From Achromobacter xylosoxidans (GTDB lineage Bacteria > Pseudomonadota > Gammaproteobacteria > Burkholderiales > Burkholderiaceae_B): a stretch of DNA of 64,000 bases. The DNA lies in the NCBI RefSeq assembly GCF_002192695.1, contig NZ_MTLG01000011.1, forward strand, positions 186,001 to 250,000. Direction: 5' to 3'. The notes under the pieces were generated by a model that worked only from the letters and a program-made list of their open reading frames with translations, was not told the origin of the DNA and did not search any database. Below are positions 56,802 to 64,000 of this stretch, piece by piece (position 1 is the stretch's first letter; every line of letters starts with the position of its first letter). The translations under genes were made by a program, and so were the position numbers.

Positions 56802-58889
56802 CTATTTGCCTTTGGACGGAGCAGGCGGCGGCGCCTTGGGCGGCACGCGCATCTGCTTCAGCAAGGGACCGCAGGCATTGTCGTCGGTGGTGCTGGGCGC
56901 AACCAGCGCCAGCAGCCCGGCGGCCGGCGTCAGCAGTACGCCCAGGGCCACCATGCCCGCGCCGCGCGCCGCCAGCGGCAACACATGCACACCCACGTCC
57001 GGCGAGCCGAAGGTTCCCCGCACATACAAGGGAGAGCGCAGCGAGAAGATGCGGAAACCCTTGCTGTCCGGGGTGATTTCCAGGTCCATCTTCTCGTTCT
57101 TGAAGTCAGCCGTGCCGGTAATGCTGATCAGCGCGTTCTCGGTGTCGAACACGAACACGCGCGGCGTCATGACGCCGTTCTTCATTTCCAGATCGGCCGC
57201 GCCACAATTGATCTTCACCTCATCGTCGCCGAACAGCTTGGAGACGACGTAGTTGCCCACGTTGAGCCCCGCGATCTCCATCAGGCTGCGGCTGATGACG
57301 CCATCGTTGACCAGCATCTTCACATCGCCGGTCGCCGTGCCCAGCAAGGCGGCGACCGAGTTCCCCGCGCCGCTCACCGCCATGTCGCCATTCAGCTCTC
57401 CCAGCGTTTTCTGCATGGCGGCGGTGCCAGGAAACAGCTGCTTGAGCCGCAGGCGGCGCGCGCTGATTTCCACGCGTCCGGTCAGGGTCGAGCCGGAGCC
57501 GTCCAGCCGTATGGTGGAATTGATGTTGCCGCCGGCCATGCCGAAGCGCAGGGGTTCGAGCGTCAGTTTGCCGTCCTGCAGCACCAGGTGCACGGACAGA
57601 TCCGACAGCGGCAGCTTGCTGTCATGCACGATGCGGCCCGCGTCCAGCGCAACGTCGGCATCCATGTCGCGCCAGCGGTCGGTGCGGAATGCCTGCGTGG
57701 GCAGCACCTTGCCGCCCTTGGGCTTGGCCGGCGCGTCCTTGGCCTTGTCCGTTTCGGCGCCCGCCACCTTGCCCGACGGCACGCCGATCAGCGGACCCAA
57801 GTCCTCCATCCGCAACTGTTTGGAGGAGAGCTTGCCGGTCAGCTTGGGGCGGGGCATGCCCAATGCGAAGCTGATATCGCCATGCAGATCGCTGTTGCCC
57901 ACCTTGCCGTTGAAGTCCTTGTAGTCGAACACCGCGCCGCCGGGATTGCGCAGTTTGGCCACCAGGTGGCCGTCGGTGGAATAGGGCGGCGTGTCCGGCA
58001 GGGTGACGCCCGTCAGCGGATACAGCTGCGCCATGGATGCGCCCGACAGCTTCAGGCGCAAGTCCAGCGACCCCAGATTGACCGGATCGGTCAAGGTGCC
58101 CGCGATCGAGGCTCGGGTGCCGCCGATGGCCACGTCGGCCTGCACCGGAAAGGGCTGCCTGGGATCCTGCAGGGCCAGCATGCCGCCGACCTTGCCTTCG
58201 CCCTTGGTGGCCAGGCCCTTGTACTTGCCGTCCACCTTCCAGCCGAACACATAGTCGCGCGGCGACGGCGCAGCGCCGCCCTCCTCCGCCGCGAAGGCCG
58301 CGCCGGCCACGTCCGCGAACGGCACCGGCTTGCCCAGGGGATCAACCAACACGGTCAGGTCCGCCTTGAGGACTTCGTCCACCAGCCCCACGCGGCCCTT
58401 GTCGAAGCCGATTTCGTTGATGTCCAGCACCCAGGGCGAAGGCTCGCCGGTTTCGGGCAGCGTGAACTCCCAGTTGGCGCGGCCGTCGGCCAGGCGTTCC
58501 AGGTCGGCGGCGGGCTCGGTCAGCTGGATGCGCCGGATGACGACGCGCTGGCGCAGCAGCGGCAGGGGCGCCAGACTGAATTCCCCGCGCTTGAGCGTTG
58601 CGAACTGCGGCGCCTTGGCCCAGGGCGCATTGCCCACTGAAATATCGTTGGCGATGACGTGAGGCCACGGCACCCAGGCGCGCCAGCCCCCCTCGTCGGG
58701 CTCGCGCGCCCATTCGATGCTCAGGTCGCCGTTGATGGCGAACGGCCGGCCGATAGCGGCGCTGGCCCGCTCGTTGATGAAGGGCTTGGCGCGATTCCAG
58801 TCGAAGGTGGCGATCACGGCCACCAGTATCGCCACGAGGAGCGCCGCTCCCCCTACAATCCCGATCGCTATTTTTCTTGAGCGCGTCAT
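56802..58889 (-). CDS. AsmA-family protein
   Basis: This 695-residue protein has one N-terminal membrane anchor (about residues 6-28) and a long periplasmic body. It contains the AsmA-type start NRAKPFINERASAAIGRPFA, a repetitive beta-rich bridge region, and the C-terminal block GDVKMLVNDGVISRSLMEIA with DLEITPDSKGFRIFSLRSPL. AsmA-like proteins are now seen as bridge-type lipid carriers between inner and outer membranes. The ATG at 58889 is preceded by AGGAT at 8 bp and starts MTRSRKIAIGIVGG. Low-complexity Lys/Ala/Pro (near 395-412) and a Pro-rich tail are present. Confidence 0.9.
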   Translation of the reverse strand: MTRSRKIAIGIVGGAALLVAILVAVIATFDWNRAKPFINERASAAIGRPFAINGDLSIEWAREPDEGGWRAWVPWPHVIANDISVGNAPWAKAPQFATLKRGEFSLAPLPLLRQRVVIRRIQLTEPAADLERLADGRANWEFTLPETGEPSPWVLDINEIGFDKGRVGLVDEVLKADLTVLVDPLGKPVPFADVAGAAFAAEEGGAAPSPRDYVFGWKVDGKYKGLATKGEGKVGGMLALQDPRQPFPVQADVAIGGTRASIAGTLTDPVNLGSLDLRLKLSGASMAQLYPLTGVTLPDTPPYSTDGHLVAKLRNPGGAVFDYKDFNGKVGNSDLHGDISFALGMPRPKLTGKLSSKQLRMEDLGPLIGVPSGKVAGAETDKAKDAPAKPKGGKVLPTQAFRTDRWRDMDADVALDAGRIVHDSKLPLSDLSVHLVLQDGKLTLEPLRFGMAGGNINSTIRLDGSGSTLTGRVEISARRLRLKQLFPGTAAMQKTLGELNGDMAVSGAGNSVAALLGTATGDVKMLVNDGVISRSLMEIAGLNVGNYVVSKLFGDDEVKINCGAADLEMKNGVMTPRVFVFDTENALISITGTADFKNEKMDLEITPDSKGFRIFSLRSPLYVRGTFGSPDVGVHVLPLAARGAGMVALGVLLTPAAGLLALVAPSTTDDNACGPLLKQMRVPPKAPPPAPSKGK

Positions 58890-59235
58890 GGTTATTATCC
58901 TTGGCATTGCGGCCGGCGTATCGCTGCCGGCTCCTGTTACCTCCAAGGGTATCGCGGCCCGCGGCCCTGTCTGGACGCGCCGGCCCCATAATGTGTGCGG
59001 ATTTTTCCAGGCTCGGCGCTCCCTGCAAAGCCGCGCGGCACGCGTTGCCCGGGGTTTGCGCAGCACGGCCCGTGCCCGGCCCCGCAGTGGCCGGTTACAA
59101 AACGAAATGGCTCCGCGACGCGAAATGTGACGCGAACGCCGGCATCCATCGAATTTTCGACGCCGGCGCCGCTCAAATGCTCAAACGACAGACCCCGGCC
59201 CATCGGACCGGCTGGCAGAACAACCTGGAGGCCCG
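58890..59235. other. Divergent intergenic region with no recognised feature
   Basis: This 346-bp gap separates the divergent AsmA and sulfatase genes and must hold both promoters. I see no convincing -35/-10 pair, hairpin or conserved open frame. The only clear signal is the GGAGG-type ribosome site before the sulfatase gene. Confidence 0.6.
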
Positions 59236-61158
59236 ATGCGGCATTCGACCTTGATTTTCGTGGTGGCGGCATTTGCGCTGCTGACGCTGAGCCGCCTGGC
59301 GCTGGCCGCCTGGCAGTCCAAGCGCGTGCGCGATGCCGGGGGGTTGATCCCCCTGCTGCTGGGCGGGCTGCGCATCGACGCGCACCAGATCGCCGTGCTG
59401 GCTGCGCTGCCGGCTGCGCTGTCGCCCTGGCTCGGCCACATCCCGCTGGCCGCCGCGCTGGCCGGCTACTGGTATCTGGTCGCGTTCATCCTGCTGGCCT
59501 TCCTGGAAGTGGCCACCCCGCCCTTCATCATGGAATACGACTCGCGCCCCAACCGCCTGTTCGTCGAATACCTGAAGCATCCGCGCGAGGTCTCCGGCAT
59601 GCTCTGGCGCGGCTACAAGGGCGCGCTGGTGGGCGGCCTGGCCGTGGTGGGGCTCATCGGTTGGGGCGCCTACGGCCTGTTCGGCCACGCCCAGCCTGAT
59701 GCGCAACTGAGCTGGTGGCAGATGCCGCTCGCCAGCCTGGCGATCATCGCGATCACCGTCCTGGCCATACGCGGTACCCTGGGCCACCGTCCGATCAACC
59801 CGTCCTCGGTCGCCTACAGTTCGGATGGCATGCTGAACACGCTGGCGCTGAATTCGCTCTACAACGTCTTCTACGCCGTCTACAGCATGAAGAACGAAAA
59901 GTCCGCCTCGGACGTGTATGGCGGCATGGACGACGACAAGATGCACGGGCTGGTGCTGGCCCAGGCCGGCCTGCCCAACCCACCCGCCAACCCCGACTAT
60001 CCCAGCCTGCACCGCCAGTTGGCCACCCGCAAGACGGCGCGGCCGCTGAACCTGGTGATCATCCTGGAGGAAAGCCTGGGCGCGCAGTATTGCGCCGGCC
60101 TGGGCGGCGCCGACCTGACGCCCGAACTGGACGCCCTGGCGCGCGAGGCCTGGACATTCACTCGCGCCTATGCCACCGGCACCCGCTCGGTGCGCGGGCT
60201 GGAGGCGGTGGTCACGGGTTTTCTGCCCACTCCCGCCCAGGCGGTGCTGAAACTGCCGCGCTCACAGCGCGGCTTCTTCTCGCTGGCCGACCTGCTCGGA
60301 CGCCATGGCTACCATTCGCGCTTCATCTACGGCGGCGAATCGCACTTCGACAATATGAAGGGCTTCTTCCTGGGCAACGGCTTCAAGCAGATCGTGGACC
60401 GTCCCGATTTCGTGGACCCGGCCTTCGTCGGCACCTGGGGCGCGTCGGATGAGGACATGTTCAACCAGCTGGACCGGCTGCTGCGCGAAGACGGCGACCA
60501 GCCGACCTTCACGCTGGCCTTCAGTGTGTCCAACCATTCGCCCTGGGAGTATCCGGCCGGCCGCATCCAGACCGACGGCAACCCGGCCACCGTCGAAAAC
60601 ACCGTGCGCTACGCCGACTGGGCGCTGGGCCGCTTCTTCGAACGCGCCAAGGCCTCGCCGTACTGGGAAAACACCGTGTTCCTGATAGCGGCGGACCACG
60701 ACTCCCGCGTCTTCGGCGCCAGCCTAGTGCCCGTGCGCCACTTCCATATTCCTGCCGTGATCCTGGGCGCCGGCATCGAGCCGCGCCGCGACGACCGCCT
60801 GATCAGCCAGGTCGACCTGGCGCCGACCCTGCTGTCGCTGATAGGCGTGGACACCGAACATCCGATGATCGGCCACGACCTGACCCGCAGCACCCCGGGC
60901 CGGGCCATCATGCAGTACGACAACACCTATGGCTACCTGAAGGAAGACGAGCTGCTGGTGATGGCGCCCAACAAGACGCCGCTGCAATACCGCTACACGG
61001 CGCCCGAGGAATACGCGCCCATGCCGCTGAATCCGGATCTTGCCGCGGAGGCGCTGGCGCATGCGCTGTGGCCCAGCTGGGCCTATCGCGAAGGCCGCTA
61101 CAGCCTGCCAGGGCAGGCTGCCGAACCGTCCGCCTCCGGCGAAAAGCCTGCCGCCTGA
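59236..61158 (+). CDS. LTA synthase-family sulfatase / phosphoglycerol transferase-like membrane protein
   Basis: This 640-residue protein has about five membrane segments in its first 185 residues and an extracytoplasmic sulfatase-fold domain from about 270. Metal and catalytic residues are visible: Glu279 (IILEESLG), Thr316 as the likely nucleophile in TGTRSVRGLEA, and AADHDSR near 478. Gram-negative relatives transfer phosphoglycerol (OpgB) or phosphoethanolamine. Target sugars could be periplasmic glucans or LPS, but this cannot be read here. The ATG at 59236 follows GGAGG. Confidence 0.9.
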   Translation: MRHSTLIFVVAAFALLTLSRLALAAWQSKRVRDAGGLIPLLLGGLRIDAHQIAVLAALPAALSPWLGHIPLAAALAGYWYLVAFILLAFLEVATPPFIMEYDSRPNRLFVEYLKHPREVSGMLWRGYKGALVGGLAVVGLIGWGAYGLFGHAQPDAQLSWWQMPLASLAIIAITVLAIRGTLGHRPINPSSVAYSSDGMLNTLALNSLYNVFYAVYSMKNEKSASDVYGGMDDDKMHGLVLAQAGLPNPPANPDYPSLHRQLATRKTARPLNLVIILEESLGAQYCAGLGGADLTPELDALAREAWTFTRAYATGTRSVRGLEAVVTGFLPTPAQAVLKLPRSQRGFFSLADLLGRHGYHSRFIYGGESHFDNMKGFFLGNGFKQIVDRPDFVDPAFVGTWGASDEDMFNQLDRLLREDGDQPTFTLAFSVSNHSPWEYPAGRIQTDGNPATVENTVRYADWALGRFFERAKASPYWENTVFLIAADHDSRVFGASLVPVRHFHIPAVILGAGIEPRRDDRLISQVDLAPTLLSLIGVDTEHPMIGHDLTRSTPGRAIMQYDNTYGYLKEDELLVMAPNKTPLQYRYTAPEEYAPMPLNPDLAAEALAHALWPSWAYREGRYSLPGQAAEPSASGEKPAA

Positions 61159-61176
61159 TCCCCTGTCCGGCGGCCG

Positions 61177-61782
61177 CTACGCCGGCCGCTTGAACGCCCT
61201 GCGGGCCTTTTCGCTGGCGGCGTGGCAATGGCAATCGGGGCTGTGGTCGTTCACCATGCCCACCGACTGCATGAAAGCGTAGACCGTGGTGGGCCCGACG
61301 AACTTCCAACCCAGTTTCTTCAAGGCCTTGGACAGGGCCTCTGATTGCGCCGAAGTCGAGGCGCCACGGGTCGACGGCGCCCCTTTGGGGGCTTCGAAGC
61401 GCCACAGGTAGGCGCCCAGCGAGCCTTCGCGCTCGATCATCTCCAGCGCGCGGGCGGCATTGTTGATCACGGCTTCGATCTTGCCGCGATGGCGCACGAT
61501 GCCGGCATCGTCCAGCAGCCTCAGCACCTCTTTTTCGCCAAAGCGCGCCACCTTGGCGGGCTCGAAGTTGGCGAAGCCGCGGCGGAACGCCTCACGCTTG
61601 GACAGGATGGTGCGCCAGCTCAATCCCGACTGAAACCCCTCGAGGCAGAGCTGCTCGAACAGGGCCCGGTCATCGCCCTCCGGGTAGCCCCATTCGGTGT
61701 CGTGGTAGGCCATGTACTCGGCGGACGTGTCCACCCAGCCGCAACGGACCAGGCCGTCGGGAGATTCAGTGTTGGCGTTCAA
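61177..61782 (-). CDS. tag: DNA-3-methyladenine glycosylase I
   Basis: This 201-residue base-excision enzyme removes 3-methyladenine. The zinc site is Cys14, His27, His180 and Cys184 (RCGWV...YHDTEWG and NDHSPDCH). Substrate blocks are FEQLCLEGFQSGLSWRTIL and KKLGWKFVGPTTVYAFMQSV. I chose a TTG start at 61782: CAGGAG stands six bases upstream and the resulting N-terminus fits the family, while the first in-frame ATG (61848) would add 22 residues unlike other Tag proteins. It is a single gene convergent with the sulfatase. Confidence 0.95.
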   Translation of the reverse strand: MNANTESPDGLVRCGWVDTSAEYMAYHDTEWGYPEGDDRALFEQLCLEGFQSGLSWRTILSKREAFRRGFANFEPAKVARFGEKEVLRLLDDAGIVRHRGKIEAVINNAARALEMIEREGSLGAYLWRFEAPKGAPSTRGASTSAQSEALSKALKKLGWKFVGPTTVYAFMQSVGMVNDHSPDCHCHAASEKARRAFKRPA

Positions 61783-62021
61783 GGCAGGCTCCTGGCCGCT
61801 GTTGGGGCTACCGATGCTACCGCAGCAACGTCCCCGATAAAAGACCATCCCAGGCCAAAAAAATCGTGGCGGCCGCCGCTCATATCCCGCTAATATTTGC
61901 AGCCCTGATCCCGCGCCGGCCCTGTCCGCGCGCGTCCCGGCGCTGTACGGGGGGTCTGCGTCATGCGGCCCGTTTTGCGAGCCAGCCGGGACCTGGACAG
62001 GTTTTCAGCCTTCCGCGCGCC

Positions 62022-62483
62022 ATGTCCCTGCTAGAGTCCTCTCTCATTTCCTTCGTCTCGCCCGCCGTCCTGGCAGGCGACGACCCGGCCGCCAACCCCT
62101 GTCTGGACTGCGGGGCATGCTGTGCGCATTTCAGGGTGTCGTTCTATTGCGGCGAACTGGCCGGCGAGAACGGCGGCCATGTGCCGCTGGAGCTGGTCAC
62201 CCAGATGAGCCCGCTGCGCGCCTGCATGAAGGGTACGGAAACCGGCGGCGGCCGTTGCATCTCGCTGCGCGGCGAACTGGGCCAGCCCGGCATCCATTGC
62301 GCCATCTACGAAAACCGCCCCACGCCCTGCCGGGAATTCGACATCTGGATGCCTGACGGCTCGCCCAACCCCGATTGCCAGCGCCTGCGGCTGGCGCTGG
62401 GGCTGGCCCTGGTGCCGCCCCGGCCGGACGCCGAGAACGACCCGCAAGGCCCCATGCACCCCAACCAGCCCGCCGCCGCCTGA
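62022..62483 (+). CDS. YkgJ-family cysteine-cluster protein
   Basis: This 153-residue protein has the cluster CLDCGACCAHF (C-x2-C-x2-CC) near residue 27. Further cysteines occur in RACMKG, GRCISL, IHCAIYENRPTPCREF and PDCQRL, eight or more in total. Such proteins, annotated YkgJ, probably bind zinc or an iron-sulfur cluster; their role is not established. The ATG at 62022 gives the usual start before the cluster. The gene is divergent from tag and convergent with an alpha/beta hydrolase. Confidence 0.88.
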   Translation: MSLLESSLISFVSPAVLAGDDPAANPCLDCGACCAHFRVSFYCGELAGENGGHVPLELVTQMSPLRACMKGTETGGGRCISLRGELGQPGIHCAIYENRPTPCREFDIWMPDGSPNPDCQRLRLALGLALVPPRPDAENDPQGPMHPNQPAAA

Positions 62484-62492
62484 AACGGCGGG
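62469..62492. terminator. Weak hairpin over the YkgJ-type stop codon
   Basis: CCCGCCG and CGGCGGG pair over 7 bp with a 10-base loop that contains the stop codon, followed by TTTC. It lies between two convergent genes 11 bp apart. Overlap with coding sequence and the short T run make this tentative. Confidence 0.35.
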
Positions 62493-62494
62493 TT

Positions 62495-63358
62495 TCAGCC
62501 CGCGCAGGGATGGCTGGCGTGCGCCAGCATGGCCGGCGCGGGACGGGTATCGGACGCAGGCGCCCGCGCCCGTTTGCGCACCCGGACGATATCCGGATCC
62601 TTGCCCAGAAAGCCCAGCACGTTGCGCATCACCCGTTCGCGCTCCTGGTCCACGCAGATCATGTGATAGCTGTCCTGCAGCATCACCACCGTCGATTGGG
62701 GTATGCGCCGTTCCAGGAAGCGGGCCGAGCGTGGGCTGGTCAGCTCGTCCTCTTCCGCGTGCATGATCAAGGTCGGGCAGCGCATGCGCTCCAGTCCCTG
62801 CCGGACCATGCCGCGCAGCCGGTCCACCTGGCGCACGCAGGCCAGCGGCACCCATTGGTAATGGAAACCGTCGCCGCGCGCAAAGCCCGCCTTGATGAAG
62901 GCGCGCACCAGCTCGCTCTTGACGCCATACGGATCTTCCTCGCGCACCCGGATCCACCGCCGCAGGCCCGGCAAGCGATACACCAGGTAGCGCACGGCCC
63001 GGTACCAGGGCGTGCTCCACCCATCCAGGAACACCGGCGCGGACAGCGACACCAGCGCGCCGCGCGTGTGCGATTCGCGCTTGCACAGCTCCACCGCCAG
63101 CAGAGCGCCCAGGCACATGCCGATGACGTGCAGCACCTCGTATTGCGCGCAAAGCTCGCGATAGCGCTGCGTCACCACCGCCATCCAGTCCTCGACCTTC
63201 ACATCGAGCAGGTCTTCCGGACAACCGGCATGGCCGGGCAAGGTCACGCCGTGGGTCTCGACCCCGGCGCGCGCCAGCACCTTGTGCATGGCGCCCATGT
63301 CGAATTCGGTGCCGCCCAGGCCATGGATGAGCAGCGCGCCGACGCGTTGCTGGCTCAC
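62495..63358 (-). CDS. Alpha/beta hydrolase with a cysteine nucleophile (G-M-C-L-G)
   Basis: This 287-residue alpha/beta hydrolase has HGLGG (12-16) as oxyanion loop, the nucleophile elbow GMCLG with Cys82 in place of the usual serine, Asp204 (HAEEDELTSP) and His232 (SYHMICVD), a complete Cys-Asp-His triad. A cysteine in this box is known in PHA synthases and dienelactone hydrolases, but the protein is far too short for PhaC and lacks its other motifs. It could be an acyltransferase or thioesterase working on acyl-thioesters. The C-terminal 35 residues look disordered. It is alone on the minus strand. Confidence 0.85.
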   Translation of the reverse strand: MSQQRVGALLIHGLGGTEFDMGAMHKVLARAGVETHGVTLPGHAGCPEDLLDVKVEDWMAVVTQRYRELCAQYEVLHVIGMCLGALLAVELCKRESHTRGALVSLSAPVFLDGWSTPWYRAVRYLVYRLPGLRRWIRVREEDPYGVKSELVRAFIKAGFARGDGFHYQWVPLACVRQVDRLRGMVRQGLERMRCPTLIMHAEEDELTSPRSARFLERRIPQSTVVMLQDSYHMICVDQERERVMRNVLGFLGKDPDIVRVRKRARAPASDTRPAPAMLAHASHPCAG

Positions 63359-63544
63359 GGCGCACTCCTGGCCGACGACGACGCCAAGAAAAAAAAGTCA
63401 TTCATGAAACACCCCTGAAGCATGGCGGGCAGGACAAAAAGGCTTGTCCGACCCTGGCGTCATACTAGGCAGGGGGTGTCTGGGAAGATCGGCAAAACTG
63501 TCGGAGAACCGTGAAAATGCGTAAAGCCCGCCGGTTGGACCGCG

Positions 63545-64000
63545 CTACTCGCGTTCGGCCAGGTAGCGCGTGGGCGTCACGCCGAATACCGCGCGGAAGC
63601 TGCCGATGAAGGCGCTGGTGCTCTCATAGCCCACCGCGAGGCCGGCCTCGGTGACCGAGCCGCCGCGGCAGAGCAGCTCCAGCGCGCGCAGCAGGCGGGC
63701 CTGCTGGCGCCACTGTCCCAGCGTCACGCCGGTTTCCTGGCGGAAACGGCGCATCAGCGTGCGCGAGGACATGTTCAGGCGCTGCGCCCACTCATCGATG
63801 CCGGCCGTGTCGTCGGGCCGGTCCAGCAGCGTATTGGCCAGATCCTGCAAGCGTGGATCCACGGGCATCGGCAGCGGCACGGGCTCATGCTCGCGCTGCT
63901 TGAGTTCTTCCAGCAGGACGTCGAACAGCTGCTCCTGGTAGGCAGGAGACAAAACGGTGTTCGGCTGGACCGAAGTGAAGCGGTCCATCAGGGCTTCGAT
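63545..64000 (-). CDS. AraC-family transcriptional regulator, C-terminal part
   Basis: The reading frame continues past the right edge, so the N-terminus (probably a cupin-type ligand domain) is missing. The visible 151 residues include a linker (VLSPAYQEQLFDVLLEELKQ) and the AraC double helix-turn-helix: first DEWAQRLNMSSRTLMRRFRQ, second SVTEAGLAVGYESTSAFIGS, ending FRAVFGVTPTRYLAERE. An ATG at 63988 would be internal because four in-frame codons precede it up to the edge. Its target is unknown; it lies 186 bp from the hydrolase gene on the same strand. Confidence 0.9.
   Translation of the reverse strand: MEALMDRFTSVQPNTVLSPAYQEQLFDVLLEELKQREHEPVPLPMPVDPRLQDLANTLLDRPDDTAGIDEWAQRLNMSSRTLMRRFRQETGVTLGQWRQQARLLRALELLCRGGSVTEAGLAVGYESTSAFIGSFRAVFGVTPTRYLAERE

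Noticed and set aside
1-64000. CRISPR arrays, prophage, insertion sequences or toxin-antitoxin loci
   Set aside because: I saw no regularly spaced direct repeats, transposase, integrase, phage structural genes or small toxin-antitoxin pairs anywhere in the window.

Overview
The window reads as an ordinary chromosomal segment of a GC-rich betaproteobacterium of the family Alcaligenaceae, most likely Achromobacter or a close Bordetella relative. The evidence is the very GC-rich codon use, two Bug/TctC-type periplasmic binding proteins, acyl-CoA gene sets under LysR control, the lptD-surA-rsmA and glyQS-gmhB-plsC arrangements, and a GC-rich intergenic repeat of a kind I associate with this family. 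I see no prophage, insertion sequence, CRISPR array or rRNA. One tRNA gene is present. The assignment rests on gene content only; no database search was possible. Layout, left to right. (1) 1-14.9 kb is an acyl-CoA catabolism island with two paralogous LysR regulators. It holds a truncated HTD2-like hydratase, a PaaG-like crotonase, a tandem pair of acyl-CoA dehydrogenases, a zinc-ribbon (DUF35) protein coupled to a thiolase-fold protein that lacks the thiolase cysteine, an acyl-CoA ligase, a flavin monooxygenase-like protein, two Bug receptors, and an SDR / MaoC hydratase / class III CoA-transferase operon. Together these could import, CoA-activate, dehydrogenate, hydrate and cleave an unidentified carboxylic acid. 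(2) 14.9-18 kb holds intergenic repeats, class I fumarase and an enoyl-CoA hydratase. (3) 18-25.5 kb is a housekeeping run: glyQ, glyS, gmhB, plsC, a YgjP-like metalloprotein, a PhnW-like aminotransferase, gloA and def. (4) 25.5-32 kb has fadE, a fused SpmA-SpmB-type membrane protein, pyruvate kinase and glycerate kinase. (5) 32-39.6 kb is envelope biogenesis and cell-wall recycling: rsmA, surA and lptD on the minus strand, and amgK and murU divergently on the plus strand, followed by a membrane coiled-coil protein. (6) 39.6-43 kb has a flavin hydroxylase, a small partner protein and a MarR regulator behind a promoter with two matching operator palindromes, then phhB and an OmpA-type lipoprotein. 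(7) 43.2-48.5 kb is a probable amino-acid catabolic operon (MFS transporter, M20 deacylase, aminotransferase, HpcH/HpaI aldolase) divergent from an Lrp-type regulator. (8) 48.5-53.3 kb has a haloacid-dehalogenase-like protein and a FecI-FecR-TonB receptor surface-signalling cassette behind a probable Fur box. (9) 53.4-64 kb has tRNA-Lys(CUU) with a clear promoter and terminator, an SDR/TetR pair sharing a 26-bp operator, a diguanylate cyclase, an AsmA protein, an LTA-synthase-like sulfatase, tag, a YkgJ-type cysteine-cluster protein, an alpha/beta hydrolase with a cysteine nucleophile, and the C-terminal part of an AraC regulator. No wholly novel multi-gene defence or mobile system is visible. 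The items most worth attention are the degenerate thiolase/DUF35 pair with its tandem dehydrogenases, the cysteine-nucleophile hydrolase, the perfect 34-bp palindrome and nearby 176-bp inverted-repeat element, and the operator architectures at 39.6 and 54.5 kb.
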